Assembly: GCA_910578385.1 (NCBI GenBank)
Contig: CAJTQV010000009.1
Location: 1 to 64,000, forward strand
DNA: 64,000 nucleotides
Direction: 5' to 3'
Source: an uncultured Muribaculaceae bacterium
GTDB lineage: Bacteria > Bacteroidota > Bacteroidia > Bacteroidales > Muribaculaceae
The notes under the pieces are model-generated. The model searched no databases, was not told the DNA's origin, and worked only from the letters and a program-made list of their open reading frames with translations. The position numbers were made by a program, and so were the translations under genes. This document shows, one piece after another, positions 34,985 to 42,289 of this stretch (within the stretch, counting starts at the first letter, position 1; every line of letters begins with the position of its first letter).

Positions 34985-35802
34985 AATCATTCAAGATTGA
35001 AGGAATATTGGAGCGAATCAGCTTCCGCCGCATGGATTCGGTGGGAGTGGCGTTCAGTGGTGGCGGAGCCAGGGGCTTCTCCCATATCGGCGTTATCATG
35101 GCCATGGAGAAATTCGGCATAAAGCCCCAGATTGTATCGGGCGTGTCGGCAGGTTCGATTGCCGCCGTACTGTACGCGGCGGGTCTTTCGCCTCTGGAGA
35201 TGCGCCAATGCTTCGCCGATTCCAACAAGTTCGCGGATTTCCGCGAATGGACTGTGCCAAAGGATGGCATTTTCAAACTCTCGAAATTTGCCAAGATGCT
35301 TGAGTCGTGGCTTCCCGTCCGCAATCTTGAGGAGCTTAAGATTCCGACGGTGATTTGCGCAACAAATCTGGACCGTGGCACTCAGGTCGGCTGGTGCAAG
35401 GGGGAGATTGTCCCCCGCGTGGTCGCCTCGTGCAGTATCCCGATTGTGTTCCGTCCGGTCACGATCAACGGCGCCCATTATGTCGACGGGGGAGTGCTCC
35501 ATAACCTTCCGGCCTGGGCTATCCGCGAGTATTGCGACGTGTTGTATGGCTCCAACTGCTCGCCGCTCAACAAGGATTACAAGTACAAGGATTCCCTGCT
35601 CGACATAGCCCTGCGGACCTACCACCTCACCACAAAATCCAATCTCGGGTCTGACATCAAACTGTGCGACCATGTGATTACTCCGCGCGAACTTACTTCG
35701 CATAAGATATTCGATCTCTCTACTCTCGACAATGCCATAAAGATTGGCTATGAGGCTGCATGCAATCTCTTCGAGGCAATCGAAAAATCAAAGAAATTAT
35801 GA
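34981..35802 (+). CDS. Patatin-like phospholipase
   Basis: A 273-residue cytoplasmic-looking hydrolase of the patatin/RssA family. The Ser-Asp dyad is clear: Ser56 in IVSGVSAGSIAAV and Asp169 in HYVDGGVLHN; the oxyanion loop SGGGARGFSHIG lies near residue 24. No signal peptide. Such proteins cleave acyl esters of phospholipids. It starts with GTG overlapping the TamB stop by 4 nt (GTGA), and its own stop overlaps the amylase ATG (ATGA), so all three genes are translationally coupled. Linkage to tamB suggests a role in envelope lipid handling; this is inference. Confidence 0.93.
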   Translation: MKSFKIEGILERISFRRMDSVGVAFSGGGARGFSHIGVIMAMEKFGIKPQIVSGVSAGSIAAVLYAAGLSPLEMRQCFADSNKFADFREWTVPKDGIFKLSKFAKMLESWLPVRNLEELKIPTVICATNLDRGTQVGWCKGEIVPRVVASCSIPIVFRPVTINGAHYVDGGVLHNLPAWAIREYCDVLYGSNCSPLNKDYKYKDSLLDIALRTYHLTTKSNLGSDIKLCDHVITPRELTSHKIFDLSTLDNAIKIGYEAACNLFEAIEKSKKL

Positions 35803-37505
35803 AAAAACTTATCATCTATCAGGCTTTTCCGCGAATCTTCACGAATATGACTGAGGATTGCGTGCCCAACGGGACTTTCGAGCAGAACGGTTCCGGTAAA
35901 CTTAATGACATCTCTCCGCGTCTTCTCAAATCTCTCGCCGAAATGGGCGTCAACTGTATTTGGTTGACAGGCATAATCGAAATGGCTACCAAGACTGCGT
36001 TTGGAGGAGGTCGTATTCCGGCCGATAACCCTAATGTAGTCAAGGGCGAGGCCGGTTCTCCTTATGCCATCAAGGACTATTACGACGTGGCTCCGGCCAT
36101 TGCATCCGACATCGACAAGCGAATGGAGGAGTTCGAGGCGGTAGTGAAACGCACTCATGACGCCGGTCTTAAACTGCTTATCGATTTCGTGCCTAACCAC
36201 ACAGCGCGTGTGTACCATTCGGATGTCGCGCCAAACGGTATAAAGGATTTCGGCTCTGACGACGATTATTCCAAGTTCTTTGCCCGCGACAACAATTATT
36301 ATTACATCACCAATCAGCGTTTCTCCCCGTCGTTCGACATCAGTCAGCCCGGCACGGTGCCTTATGTGGAGTTTCCCGCAAAAGCTACCGGAAATGACTG
36401 CTTCACCGCTTTCTGCGGTGAGACAGACTGGTACGAGACGGTAAAGTTGAACTACGGTTTTGATCCGGGCGACTGGTCAACCCATTTCGAGCCTGTGCCC
36501 GATACATGGCTCAAGATGCTCCACATACTTCGTTATTGGGCAGCTAAGGGCGTTGACGGTTTCAGATGTGACATGGTTTTCATGGTGCCGCGTGAGTTCT
36601 GGCATTGGGCAATCCCTCAGGTCAAGGCCGATTATCCCGGCGTAATCTTCATCGGCGAGATTTATGATGTCGATGCCTACCGTCCGTTCCTCGAATACTG
36701 TCATTTCGATTACCTTTACGATAAGGTGAATCTCTATGATACGCTCAAGGGAATCGAATGTCATGACATGTCGGCTGCTCAGCTCTCATCTTGCTGGCAG
36801 CGTATTGACGGCATCGGAGACTCGATGCTCAATTTCCTTGAGAATCATGACGAGGTGCGCTTCGCTTCGCGCGAGTTCGCCGACAATCCGGCCAAGGCTG
36901 TGCCGTTTCTTGTGGTCAGCTCCATGATTTCAAAGGGACCGTTCATGATCTACTACGGTCAGGAACTTGGAGAGATGGCACGTGACAACGAGGGATTCGC
37001 CGGTGACAACAACCGCTCGACAATATTCGATTACTGGAGCTACGACACCATGCGCCGGTGGTATGACGGAGGCAAATGTTCGATTGCCAAGCTTACACCC
37101 CATGAGAAATGGCTTCGTGCAGTTTATTCACGAGTGCTTAACCTCTGCAACGAGGAGGAGGCAATCCGTGAAGGCCGCTTCTTTGACCTTATGTACGTAA
37201 ATCTTCGTAATCCGGGTTTTGACCCGCACCGTCAGTTCGCGTTCCTGCGATATACGGAATCTCAGGTTCTTCTCTTCGTGGTCAATTTCAGCGACGCTCC
37301 GGTAAATGTCGGAGTCAACATACCCGATCTGGCGTTCGACATGGCCGGCATCGGGGAGGGTATCTTCCATGTCACAGACCTTCTCTGGGGACTTGACCAT
37401 ACGTTCGAGGTCGAACGCAACAAACCGGTTCGTCTTGAAGTCGGTGGATATGACGCAGTTATTGTGCCGCTTCAAAAATTTGTTGCAAAAACCTCGCGCA
37501 AATGA
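35799..37505 (+). CDS. GH13 alpha-amylase family glycosidase
   Basis: A 568-residue alpha-glucan-active enzyme. The four GH13 regions are visible: I DFVPNHTAR; II GFRCDMVFMV with nucleophile Asp258; III IFIGEIYD with acid/base Glu287; IV FLENHDEVR with Asp351. A C-terminal beta domain ends the protein. No signal peptide, so it should act in the cytoplasm, probably on glycogen or imported maltodextrins. ATG 35799 (MKKLIIYQAFPRIF) is chosen over the 13-codon longer frame because it overlaps the patatin stop by 4 nt. Exact specificity cannot be named. Confidence 0.94.
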   Translation: MKKLIIYQAFPRIFTNMTEDCVPNGTFEQNGSGKLNDISPRLLKSLAEMGVNCIWLTGIIEMATKTAFGGGRIPADNPNVVKGEAGSPYAIKDYYDVAPAIASDIDKRMEEFEAVVKRTHDAGLKLLIDFVPNHTARVYHSDVAPNGIKDFGSDDDYSKFFARDNNYYYITNQRFSPSFDISQPGTVPYVEFPAKATGNDCFTAFCGETDWYETVKLNYGFDPGDWSTHFEPVPDTWLKMLHILRYWAAKGVDGFRCDMVFMVPREFWHWAIPQVKADYPGVIFIGEIYDVDAYRPFLEYCHFDYLYDKVNLYDTLKGIECHDMSAAQLSSCWQRIDGIGDSMLNFLENHDEVRFASREFADNPAKAVPFLVVSSMISKGPFMIYYGQELGEMARDNEGFAGDNNRSTIFDYWSYDTMRRWYDGGKCSIAKLTPHEKWLRAVYSRVLNLCNEEEAIREGRFFDLMYVNLRNPGFDPHRQFAFLRYTESQVLLFVVNFSDAPVNVGVNIPDLAFDMAGIGEGIFHVTDLLWGLDHTFEVERNKPVRLEVGGYDAVIVPLQKFVAKTSRK

Positions 37506-37527
37506 CGCATATTAAAAAATAAATTCC

Positions 37528-37535
37528 TAATTTTG
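37528..37535 (+). promoter_or_regulatory. -7 box (TAATTTTG) for prs
   Basis: TAATTTTG fits TAnnTTTG and lies ~79 nt before the prs ATG. No -33 TTTG at standard spacing. Confidence 0.5.
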
Positions 37536-37613
37536 TAGTCGGAAACAGGACAGCGCGTCTCTCCCGGGCAGTCCCGACTTGGTAGTGAACTAACCAACAA
37601 TCATATCCATTAT

Positions 37614-38558
37614 ATGAACACCAATCTTCCGCCGATTAAGGTCTTCGCAGGTGAGGCCTCAAACTATCTTGGCGAGAGCATCTGCAAGGAACTCGGCATC
37701 GAAATGGGCAAAATGAAAAAGGAACGTTTTGCCGACGGAGAATTTGAAGTAGGATTCGAGGAATCTATCCGTGGATGCGAGGTATATCTCGTGCAGTCAA
37801 CTTTCCCCACAAGTGACAACCTCATGGAGCTTCTGCTCATGATCGACGCTGCCAAGCGTGCGTCGGCCGGTTCAATCATCGCTGTGGTGCCTTACTTCGG
37901 ATGGGCGCGTCAGGACCGCAAGGACAAACCGCGTGTGTCAATCGCCGCCAAACTCGTTGCTGATCTTCTCACAGCTGCCGGCATCACACGCCTGATCACA
38001 ATGGACCTCCATGCAGACCAGATCCAGGGATTCTTCGATGTTCCGGTTGACCACCTCTACGCTTCGTCAATCTTCATCCCCTACATCGAGAGCCTCAAGC
38101 TCAAAGACATGGTGATTGCCTCGCCCGATGTCGGCGGTGCCAAGCGTGCCAACTCTTACGCAAAGTACTTCGATGTGCCCCTCGTGCTCTGCCACAAGAC
38201 ACGCGCCAAGGCCAATGTGATTGCCACAATGACCGTGATCGGAGATGTGAAGGACAAGAACGTGATTCTCGTAGACGATATCGTTGATACAGCAGGTACA
38301 ATCACCAAGTCGGCCGACCTCCTTATGGAGCATGGTGCCAAGTCTGTCCGCGCTCTTTGCAGCCACGCCGTGATGAGTGATCCCGCTACCGAACGTGTTC
38401 AGGAATCCGGCCTTACTGAGATTATCTTCACGGACTCTATTCCTTATGTCCGCGAGAATGACAAGGCTACCGTGCTTCCGGTTGCGAAACTTTTCGCCGA
38501 CACAATCCGCCGTATCCACAACAACCAGTCAATCTCTTCTCAGTATCTCTTCAAGTAA
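37614..38558 (+). CDS. prs: Ribose-phosphate pyrophosphokinase
   Basis: A 314-residue enzyme making PRPP from ribose-5-phosphate and ATP, the precursor for nucleotides, His, Trp and NAD. Recognised by ERFADGEFEV, PYFGWARQDRKDKPR, LHADQIQGFFDVPVDHLY, PDVGGAKRA and the PRPP loop VDDIVDTAGTI. Length is standard. It has its own -7 box and ends at a strong two-way terminator, so it is monocistronic. Rich in C-ending codons, consistent with high expression. Confidence 0.98.
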   Translation: MNTNLPPIKVFAGEASNYLGESICKELGIEMGKMKKERFADGEFEVGFEESIRGCEVYLVQSTFPTSDNLMELLLMIDAAKRASAGSIIAVVPYFGWARQDRKDKPRVSIAAKLVADLLTAAGITRLITMDLHADQIQGFFDVPVDHLYASSIFIPYIESLKLKDMVIASPDVGGAKRANSYAKYFDVPLVLCHKTRAKANVIATMTVIGDVKDKNVILVDDIVDTAGTITKSADLLMEHGAKSVRALCSHAVMSDPATERVQESGLTEIIFTDSIPYVRENDKATVLPVAKLFADTIRRIHNNQSISSQYLFK

Positions 38559-38590
38559 TCAACATCGGACGTTTGCTTTCCGATATATTA

Positions 38591-38628
38591 TAAAAACGGT
38601 TGCCCCGATCAGGAGCAACCGTTTTATT
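38591..38628. terminator. Bidirectional terminator between prs and the YjbR/MmcQ gene
   Basis: AAAACGGTTGC and GCAACCGTTTT pair perfectly over 11 bp around an 11-nt loop; T-rich flanks exist on both strands. It overlaps the last codons of the convergent YjbR/MmcQ gene by a few bases. Confidence 0.9.
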
Positions 38629-39019
38629 CTTTACCCTCTTCATCCATTTTTTTCTTGGGCTTCGGAGTCTTGGGCTTCGGAGTATATTTTGTGCGGACTA
38701 TCCCGTACGACTCCCGGACCATGTCGAGGATTTCAGAATCAGTGATGTCTCCTCCGAATATCAGTTCAATCCAGTGTTTGGGGCTCATGTTCCTGTGGCT
38801 GGAACATGATGCTCTGGTCTCTTGGATCTCTGCAATCCGCTCCGGCGTTCCTTTTACTGTAACGCCCGTGAAATCATCCATATCGAACATGCAGAACATG
38901 TGACCGCACACGTAGAACACCAGTACAGACTCAAATCTTGCCGCGAATTTACCGAAAGGAGTCTTTTCCGTCACATCCCCAAGCGACAGACAGTATTCCC
39001 TTAATTTCTCAATATCCAT
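38624..39019 (-). CDS. MmcQ/YjbR family DNA-binding-fold protein
   Basis: A 131-residue protein of the MmcQ/YjbR family, a small alpha/beta fold seen in many bacteria, often single-copy and of unclear function. The family start MDIEKLREYCLSLGDVTEKTPFG and the central CMFDMDDFTGVTVKGTPE are present, as is the conserved SPKHWIELIFGG. The C-terminus carries a basic tail, TPKPKTPKPKKK, made by a perfect 15-bp tandem duplication (38654-38683). It is convergent with prs and shares its terminator. Confidence 0.88.
   Translation of the reverse strand: MDIEKLREYCLSLGDVTEKTPFGKFAARFESVLVFYVCGHMFCMFDMDDFTGVTVKGTPERIAEIQETRASCSSHRNMSPKHWIELIFGGDITDSEILDMVRESYGIVRTKYTPKPKTPKPKKKMDEEGKE
38654..38683. repeat. 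15-bp tandem repeat in the YjbR/MmcQ gene
   Basis: CTTGGGCTTCGGAGT occurs twice in a row without change, encoding TPKPK twice in the C-terminal tail on the minus strand. Confidence 0.95.
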
Positions 39020-39126
39020 TTTTTAAAACAAAATGTTGGCCGTTACCGTTAGGTTATTAGTCGGGAAGGTCGTGAGAGCAGCCAGTCTTTTGCCTTGTCC
39101 CGCCGAATTACTTAATCAATTGGTTT

Positions 39127-39738
39127 ATGAAAGTATTGCTTGTCAACGGCAGTCCACATGCCGAGGGAAACACCCGCATTGCTCTTGAGGAAGTTGCCAA
39201 GGCTCTCAGAGAGGATGGAATCGAGACACAGTTTGTCAATATCGGCACGAAGCCCGTGCCGGGTTGCATAGCATGTTACAAGTGCTATGAGACCGGGGTC
39301 TGTGTCTTCAATCAGGGAGTGTATTCCGAAATCCGAGAGATTCTGGAACAGGGAGTAGATGGCTTCGTGTTCGGTTCCCCGACTTATTACGCCGGACCGA
39401 ACGGGTCTCTCTGTTCTCTGATGGATAGGTTGTTCTATTCTCTCGGACGCTATTTCCAGAACAAGCCGGCCGCCGCCGTTGGTATTGCCCGTCGAGGCGG
39501 TGCCGTGCAGACTGTAGACCGCATCAACAAGTATTTTGCAATCAGCAATATGCCTATAGCAACCTCCCAGTACTGGAATCTCGCCTTTGGACGTGAGCCT
39601 GGAGAGGTGCTTCAGGATGCCGAGGGTATGCAGACCATGCGTATTCTCGGTCACAACCTCGCGGCATTGCTAAAAGGCATGAAAGATCAGCCGGAGATGC
39701 AGCGCGAACCGAGGATTCCCACCAACTTTATCCGTTGA
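39127..39738 (+). CDS. NADPH-dependent FMN reductase / iron-sulfur flavoprotein-like
   Basis: A 203-residue flavodoxin-fold oxidoreductase. The N-terminal FMN phosphate loop reads VLLVNGSPHAEGNT; the cysteine-containing segment VPGCIACYKCYETGVCVF resembles the compact cysteine motif of archaeal-type iron-sulfur flavoproteins; FGSPTYYAGPNGSL is the flavin-edge loop. Such proteins reduce FMN or quinones with NAD(P)H. Whether it binds an Fe-S cluster is open, since the Cys spacing (CxxCx5C) is not that of a classic cluster site. It is convergent with the flavodoxin lipoprotein gene. Confidence 0.87.
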   Translation: MKVLLVNGSPHAEGNTRIALEEVAKALREDGIETQFVNIGTKPVPGCIACYKCYETGVCVFNQGVYSEIREILEQGVDGFVFGSPTYYAGPNGSLCSLMDRLFYSLGRYFQNKPAAAVGIARRGGAVQTVDRINKYFAISNMPIATSQYWNLAFGREPGEVLQDAEGMQTMRILGHNLAALLKGMKDQPEMQREPRIPTNFIR

Positions 39739-39770
39739 CGGTTTACGGTCGATTGGTTACTTTTGCCATG

Positions 39771-40343
39771 TTACAGTCCGCAGTCGGCCTTCCATTTCTC
39801 AAGTCCGGCTTTTGAGGCGACATTGAGCAGACGCTCTCCCCAGAAGTTGACCTGAGGATGTTCGGCACGCAGACTGTCCACGCTCGGCCATACCTGGCTG
39901 CCGCCGGAAGTGGCGAAGCATACCACACTCTTTTTCTCAAGACCATATTTGTCGATGAAGGTGTTGATTACCGCCGGAGCTTTGTCCCACCATATCGGAT
40001 AGCCGAGGAAGATGATATTGTAGTGGTCAATGTTTTCCACGCTGTCTGTTATGGCCGGGCGGCTTCCTGCGGTATGCATCTCCACGTAGCTGCGGCTCGT
40101 GGAGTCATGCCAGTCGAGGTCTTTCTCCGTGTAAGCTTCGGCGGGTGTGATTTCATGAAGTTTGCCTCCCATTATCTCGGCTACGTCGTTGGCGATCTTA
40201 CGCGTGTTGCCGGTTGCTGAGAAGTATGCTACAAGCACTTTTTTCTCAGGTTTAGCCTCGTTGTTGTTCTTGGACGAACCGCATGAGGCGAATGTCGCGC
40301 CGAGTGCCGCGATTGTCAGGATGATGTAAATGAAATGTTTCAT
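39771..40343 (-). CDS. Flavodoxin-domain lipoprotein
   Basis: A 190-residue protein with an N-terminal lipoprotein signal (MKHFIYIILTIAALGATFAS then CGSSKN; lipobox FASC, Cys21) followed by a flavodoxin domain: phosphate-binding loop AYFSATGNTRKIA, IIFLGYPIWWDKAPAVI (the WW aromatic loop at the flavin) and CFATSGGSQ. Export would place an FMN protein on the periplasmic side, unlike cytoplasmic electron-carrier flavodoxins. The partner is unknown. Its neighbour on the other strand is another flavin protein. Confidence 0.87.
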   Translation of the reverse strand: MKHFIYIILTIAALGATFASCGSSKNNNEAKPEKKVLVAYFSATGNTRKIANDVAEIMGGKLHEITPAEAYTEKDLDWHDSTSRSYVEMHTAGSRPAITDSVENIDHYNIIFLGYPIWWDKAPAVINTFIDKYGLEKKSVVCFATSGGSQVWPSVDSLRAEHPQVNFWGERLLNVASKAGLEKWKADCGL

Positions 40344-40421
40344 TATGCGTTGTTTAAATCGTTAAATAGCTGTCTATTATGATGATTGCCCGTCATAAGT
40401 GCGCGTTTGAATCAAAACACA

Positions 40422-40742
40422 CTATAAGTATTTTAGAAACGCGAATCTTTTCCTGTTATTGAGGTAATTCATGTCGCGTTGGTTGGCATATGCCTCACGT
40501 TCAAATGAGATTGCGTGGTAAGCCTTCATGTAGTTTCTGTGAATGATTATCCTCCACAACCATTCGAGCAGGTAGACGATGTAGAACGGCAGATACAATA
40601 ATTCCTTAATCTGGGCTGTATGGATCATCTCATGGTTGACCGTCACGCCGTCGCAAGGACCTTTGGCGAAAAGTACCCCGAACAGATTTATGGCCAGAAA
40701 CCGTTTGCCGAAAGGAATTATGCGGTTGTATACAATCTTCAT
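40422..40742 (-). CDS. Hypothetical zincin-like mini-protein (HExxH)
   Basis: A 106-residue protein I cannot assign to a family. It contains VTVNHEMIHTAQ, an HExxH zinc-peptidase motif (His-Glu at about residues 37-38), then a strongly hydrophobic stretch (LYLPFYIVYLLEWLWRIII) and, ~40 residues later, FEREAYANQRD, whose Glu could be the third zinc ligand of a gluzincin. The pattern resembles small Bacteroidetes membrane-associated proteins annotated as hypothetical. No signal peptide. The gene is divergent from the carbonic anhydrase, whose -33 box lies right at its start codon. Confidence 0.78.
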   Translation of the reverse strand: MKIVYNRIIPFGKRFLAINLFGVLFAKGPCDGVTVNHEMIHTAQIKELLYLPFYIVYLLEWLWRIIIHRNYMKAYHAISFEREAYANQRDMNYLNNRKRFAFLKYL

Positions 40743-40773
40743 TTGCTTAAAAAGTCAATTTGACTTATCTTTG
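40742..40773 (+). promoter_or_regulatory. Consensus promoter for carbonic anhydrase
   Basis: TTTG at 40742-40745, a 20-nt spacer and TATCTTTG at 40766-40773 match the Bacteroidetes consensus. Transcription should begin near 40779, 28 nt before the ATG. Confidence 0.87.
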
Positions 40774-40806
40774 CAAAATTAATACTTATCTTAAACATCG
40801 GCAAGA

Positions 40807-41349
40807 ATGATTGATGAAATTCTGAAACACAACCGCGAGTTTGTGAAGTCGAAGGGCTTCGAGCGCTTCGTGACCTCAAAATTCCCCGACAAGAAGATTG
40901 CGATTGTCACGTGCATGGATACTCGTCTGGTGGAACTTCTTCCCGCAGCTCTTGGCATACGCAACGGCGATGTGAAGATTATTAAGAACGCGGGAGGAAC
41001 TATAACCAATCCTTTTGACTCTACGATGCGGTCTCTGCTTGTGGCTGTTTACGAATTGGGAGTAAATGAGATAATGGTAATCGGTCATACCGGCTGCGGC
41101 GTGCAGGGTATGAACGCCGAGGAAATGTTGCATCTCATGCGTGAGAGGGGAGTGAGTGAGGAACATATCACCCTTATGAAGCACTGCGGAATTGACCTCA
41201 ACAGCTGGCTGCATGGATTCGAAGAGAGCCGCACGGCGGTTCATGAGACTATTGACCTCATCAGAAATCATCCGCTCATGGCGGCTGACGTGCGTGTGGC
41301 AGGCTATATCATGGATTCCGTCACTGGTGCTCTTGAGGTGATAGAATGA
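40807..41349 (+). CDS. Beta-class carbonic anhydrase
   Basis: A 180-residue zinc enzyme interconverting CO2 and bicarbonate. Zinc ligands are Cys36 (in VTCMDTRL, with catalytic-dyad Asp38 and Arg40), His94 and Cys97 (in VIGHTGCGV). The short form with CMDTRL and early HTGCG matches the mycobacterial/Bacteroidetes type III-like beta class. It supplies bicarbonate for carboxylation reactions in anaerobes dependent on CO2. It has a consensus promoter and ends before a hairpin at 41359-41383. Confidence 0.95.
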   Translation: MIDEILKHNREFVKSKGFERFVTSKFPDKKIAIVTCMDTRLVELLPAALGIRNGDVKIIKNAGGTITNPFDSTMRSLLVAVYELGVNEIMVIGHTGCGVQGMNAEEMLHLMRERGVSEEHITLMKHCGIDLNSWLHGFEESRTAVHETIDLIRNHPLMAADVRVAGYIMDSVTGALEVIE

Positions 41350-41358
41350 TCTTGATAA

Positions 41359-41383
41359 GCAGCGGTTTGATTAGAACCGCTGC
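41359..41383 (+). terminator. Hairpin after carbonic anhydrase
   Basis: GCAGCGGTT and AACCGCTGC form a perfect 9-bp stem around TGATTAG 10 nt after the stop codon. The following bases (CTGTCTCGG) are not T-rich, so termination strength is uncertain. Confidence 0.6.
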
Positions 41384-41433
41384 CTGTCTCGGTAATAACA
41401 ACTACGGTAACTAATCTACTTATAGCAATTCAT

Positions 41434-41814
41434 ATGAAAAAGTTTCTTATTCTCGGGGTAGCTGCCCTTGTTTCCCTGACAGCGGCCGCTGAGGTGACTT
41501 TCAAGTCAATCGGCAGCAAGGATGGCAAGATGGAGATTGTGATGGAAGATGCAGCCGCCGGCGACAACGTGATGGTAACATCGGCCAAACTTATCAATGA
41601 CGGTCGCGAGGTGTACGCCACCATGATGATGTGCGGCTTGCAGAACGGCGTGGCGAGCTATACTCTCACTTTCCCCATGCAGAAGTCATTCGTCAATCCT
41701 AAGATTGCTCTTGTAGTGAACGGCAACGAGAATATCACCGATATCACTTCGGGAGTGGAGGGCTTCCTTCCCGAGGTTGAAGAGGATGTCTGCACTTGCG
41801 GTTGTCAGGATTGA
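41434..41814 (+). CDS. Small secreted protein with a cysteine-rich C-terminus
   Basis: A 126-residue protein with a signal peptide (MKKFLILGVAALVSLTAAA, cleavage near AEV). The mature part is beta-rich with no known domain and ends in EEDVCTCGCQD, three cysteines in the last seven residues, which could form disulfides or bind a metal. I recognise no family. It ends one base before the rlmH start, so both genes share a transcript. Confidence 0.75.
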   Translation: MKKFLILGVAALVSLTAAAEVTFKSIGSKDGKMEIVMEDAAAGDNVMVTSAKLINDGREVYATMMMCGLQNGVASYTLTFPMQKSFVNPKIALVVNGNENITDITSGVEGFLPEVEEDVCTCGCQD

Positions 41815-41815
41815 C

Positions 41816-42289
41816 ATGGATATTCTTCTTTTGACAATCGGAAAGACAAAGACCCGCTTCGTGTGCGAGGGCATAGATGAGTACACAGGGCGACTGAAGC
41901 GTTACGTGCCATTCTCTCTCTTGGAACTGCCCGATATCCGCACCACAAAGACAATGACAGAACAGCGTCAGAAGGAGCAGGAGGGGGAGCTTATCCTCAG
42001 CCGGCTTACCCCCGGCGATTTCGTTGTCCTTCTTGATGAGCGTGGACGTGAATACTCCTCCATGGAGTTTGCGTCGTATATGGAGAAAACAATGGCCTCC
42101 GGCAGAAAACGCGTGGTTTTCGTTGTCGGAGGTCCTTACGGTTTCTCTCAGGAGGTCTATGCGCGTGCCGATGCCAAGCTGTCGCTATCACGCATGACTT
42201 TCAACCATGAGATGGTGCGCATGTTCTTTGTCGAGCAGATTTACCGGGCCATGACTATTCTTCGTCATGAGCCTTATCATCACGAGTGA
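41816..42289 (+). CDS. rlmH: 23S rRNA (pseudouridine1915-N3)-methyltransferase RlmH
   Basis: A 157-residue SPOUT-class methyltransferase modifying helix 69 of 23S rRNA. The SAM-binding knot shows VVLLDERGREYSS and VFVVGGPYGFSQEV, with the C-terminal MTFNHEMVRMFFVEQIYRAMTI typical of RlmH. The frame begins 13 codons further upstream, but ATG 41816 gives the family N-terminus (MDILLLTIGKTK) and follows the previous stop by one base. Its 3' end overlaps the convergent DoxX gene by 35 nt. Confidence 0.97.
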   Translation: MDILLLTIGKTKTRFVCEGIDEYTGRLKRYVPFSLLELPDIRTTKTMTEQRQKEQEGELILSRLTPGDFVVLLDERGREYSSMEFASYMEKTMASGRKRVVFVVGGPYGFSQEVYARADAKLSLSRMTFNHEMVRMFFVEQIYRAMTILRHEPYHHE

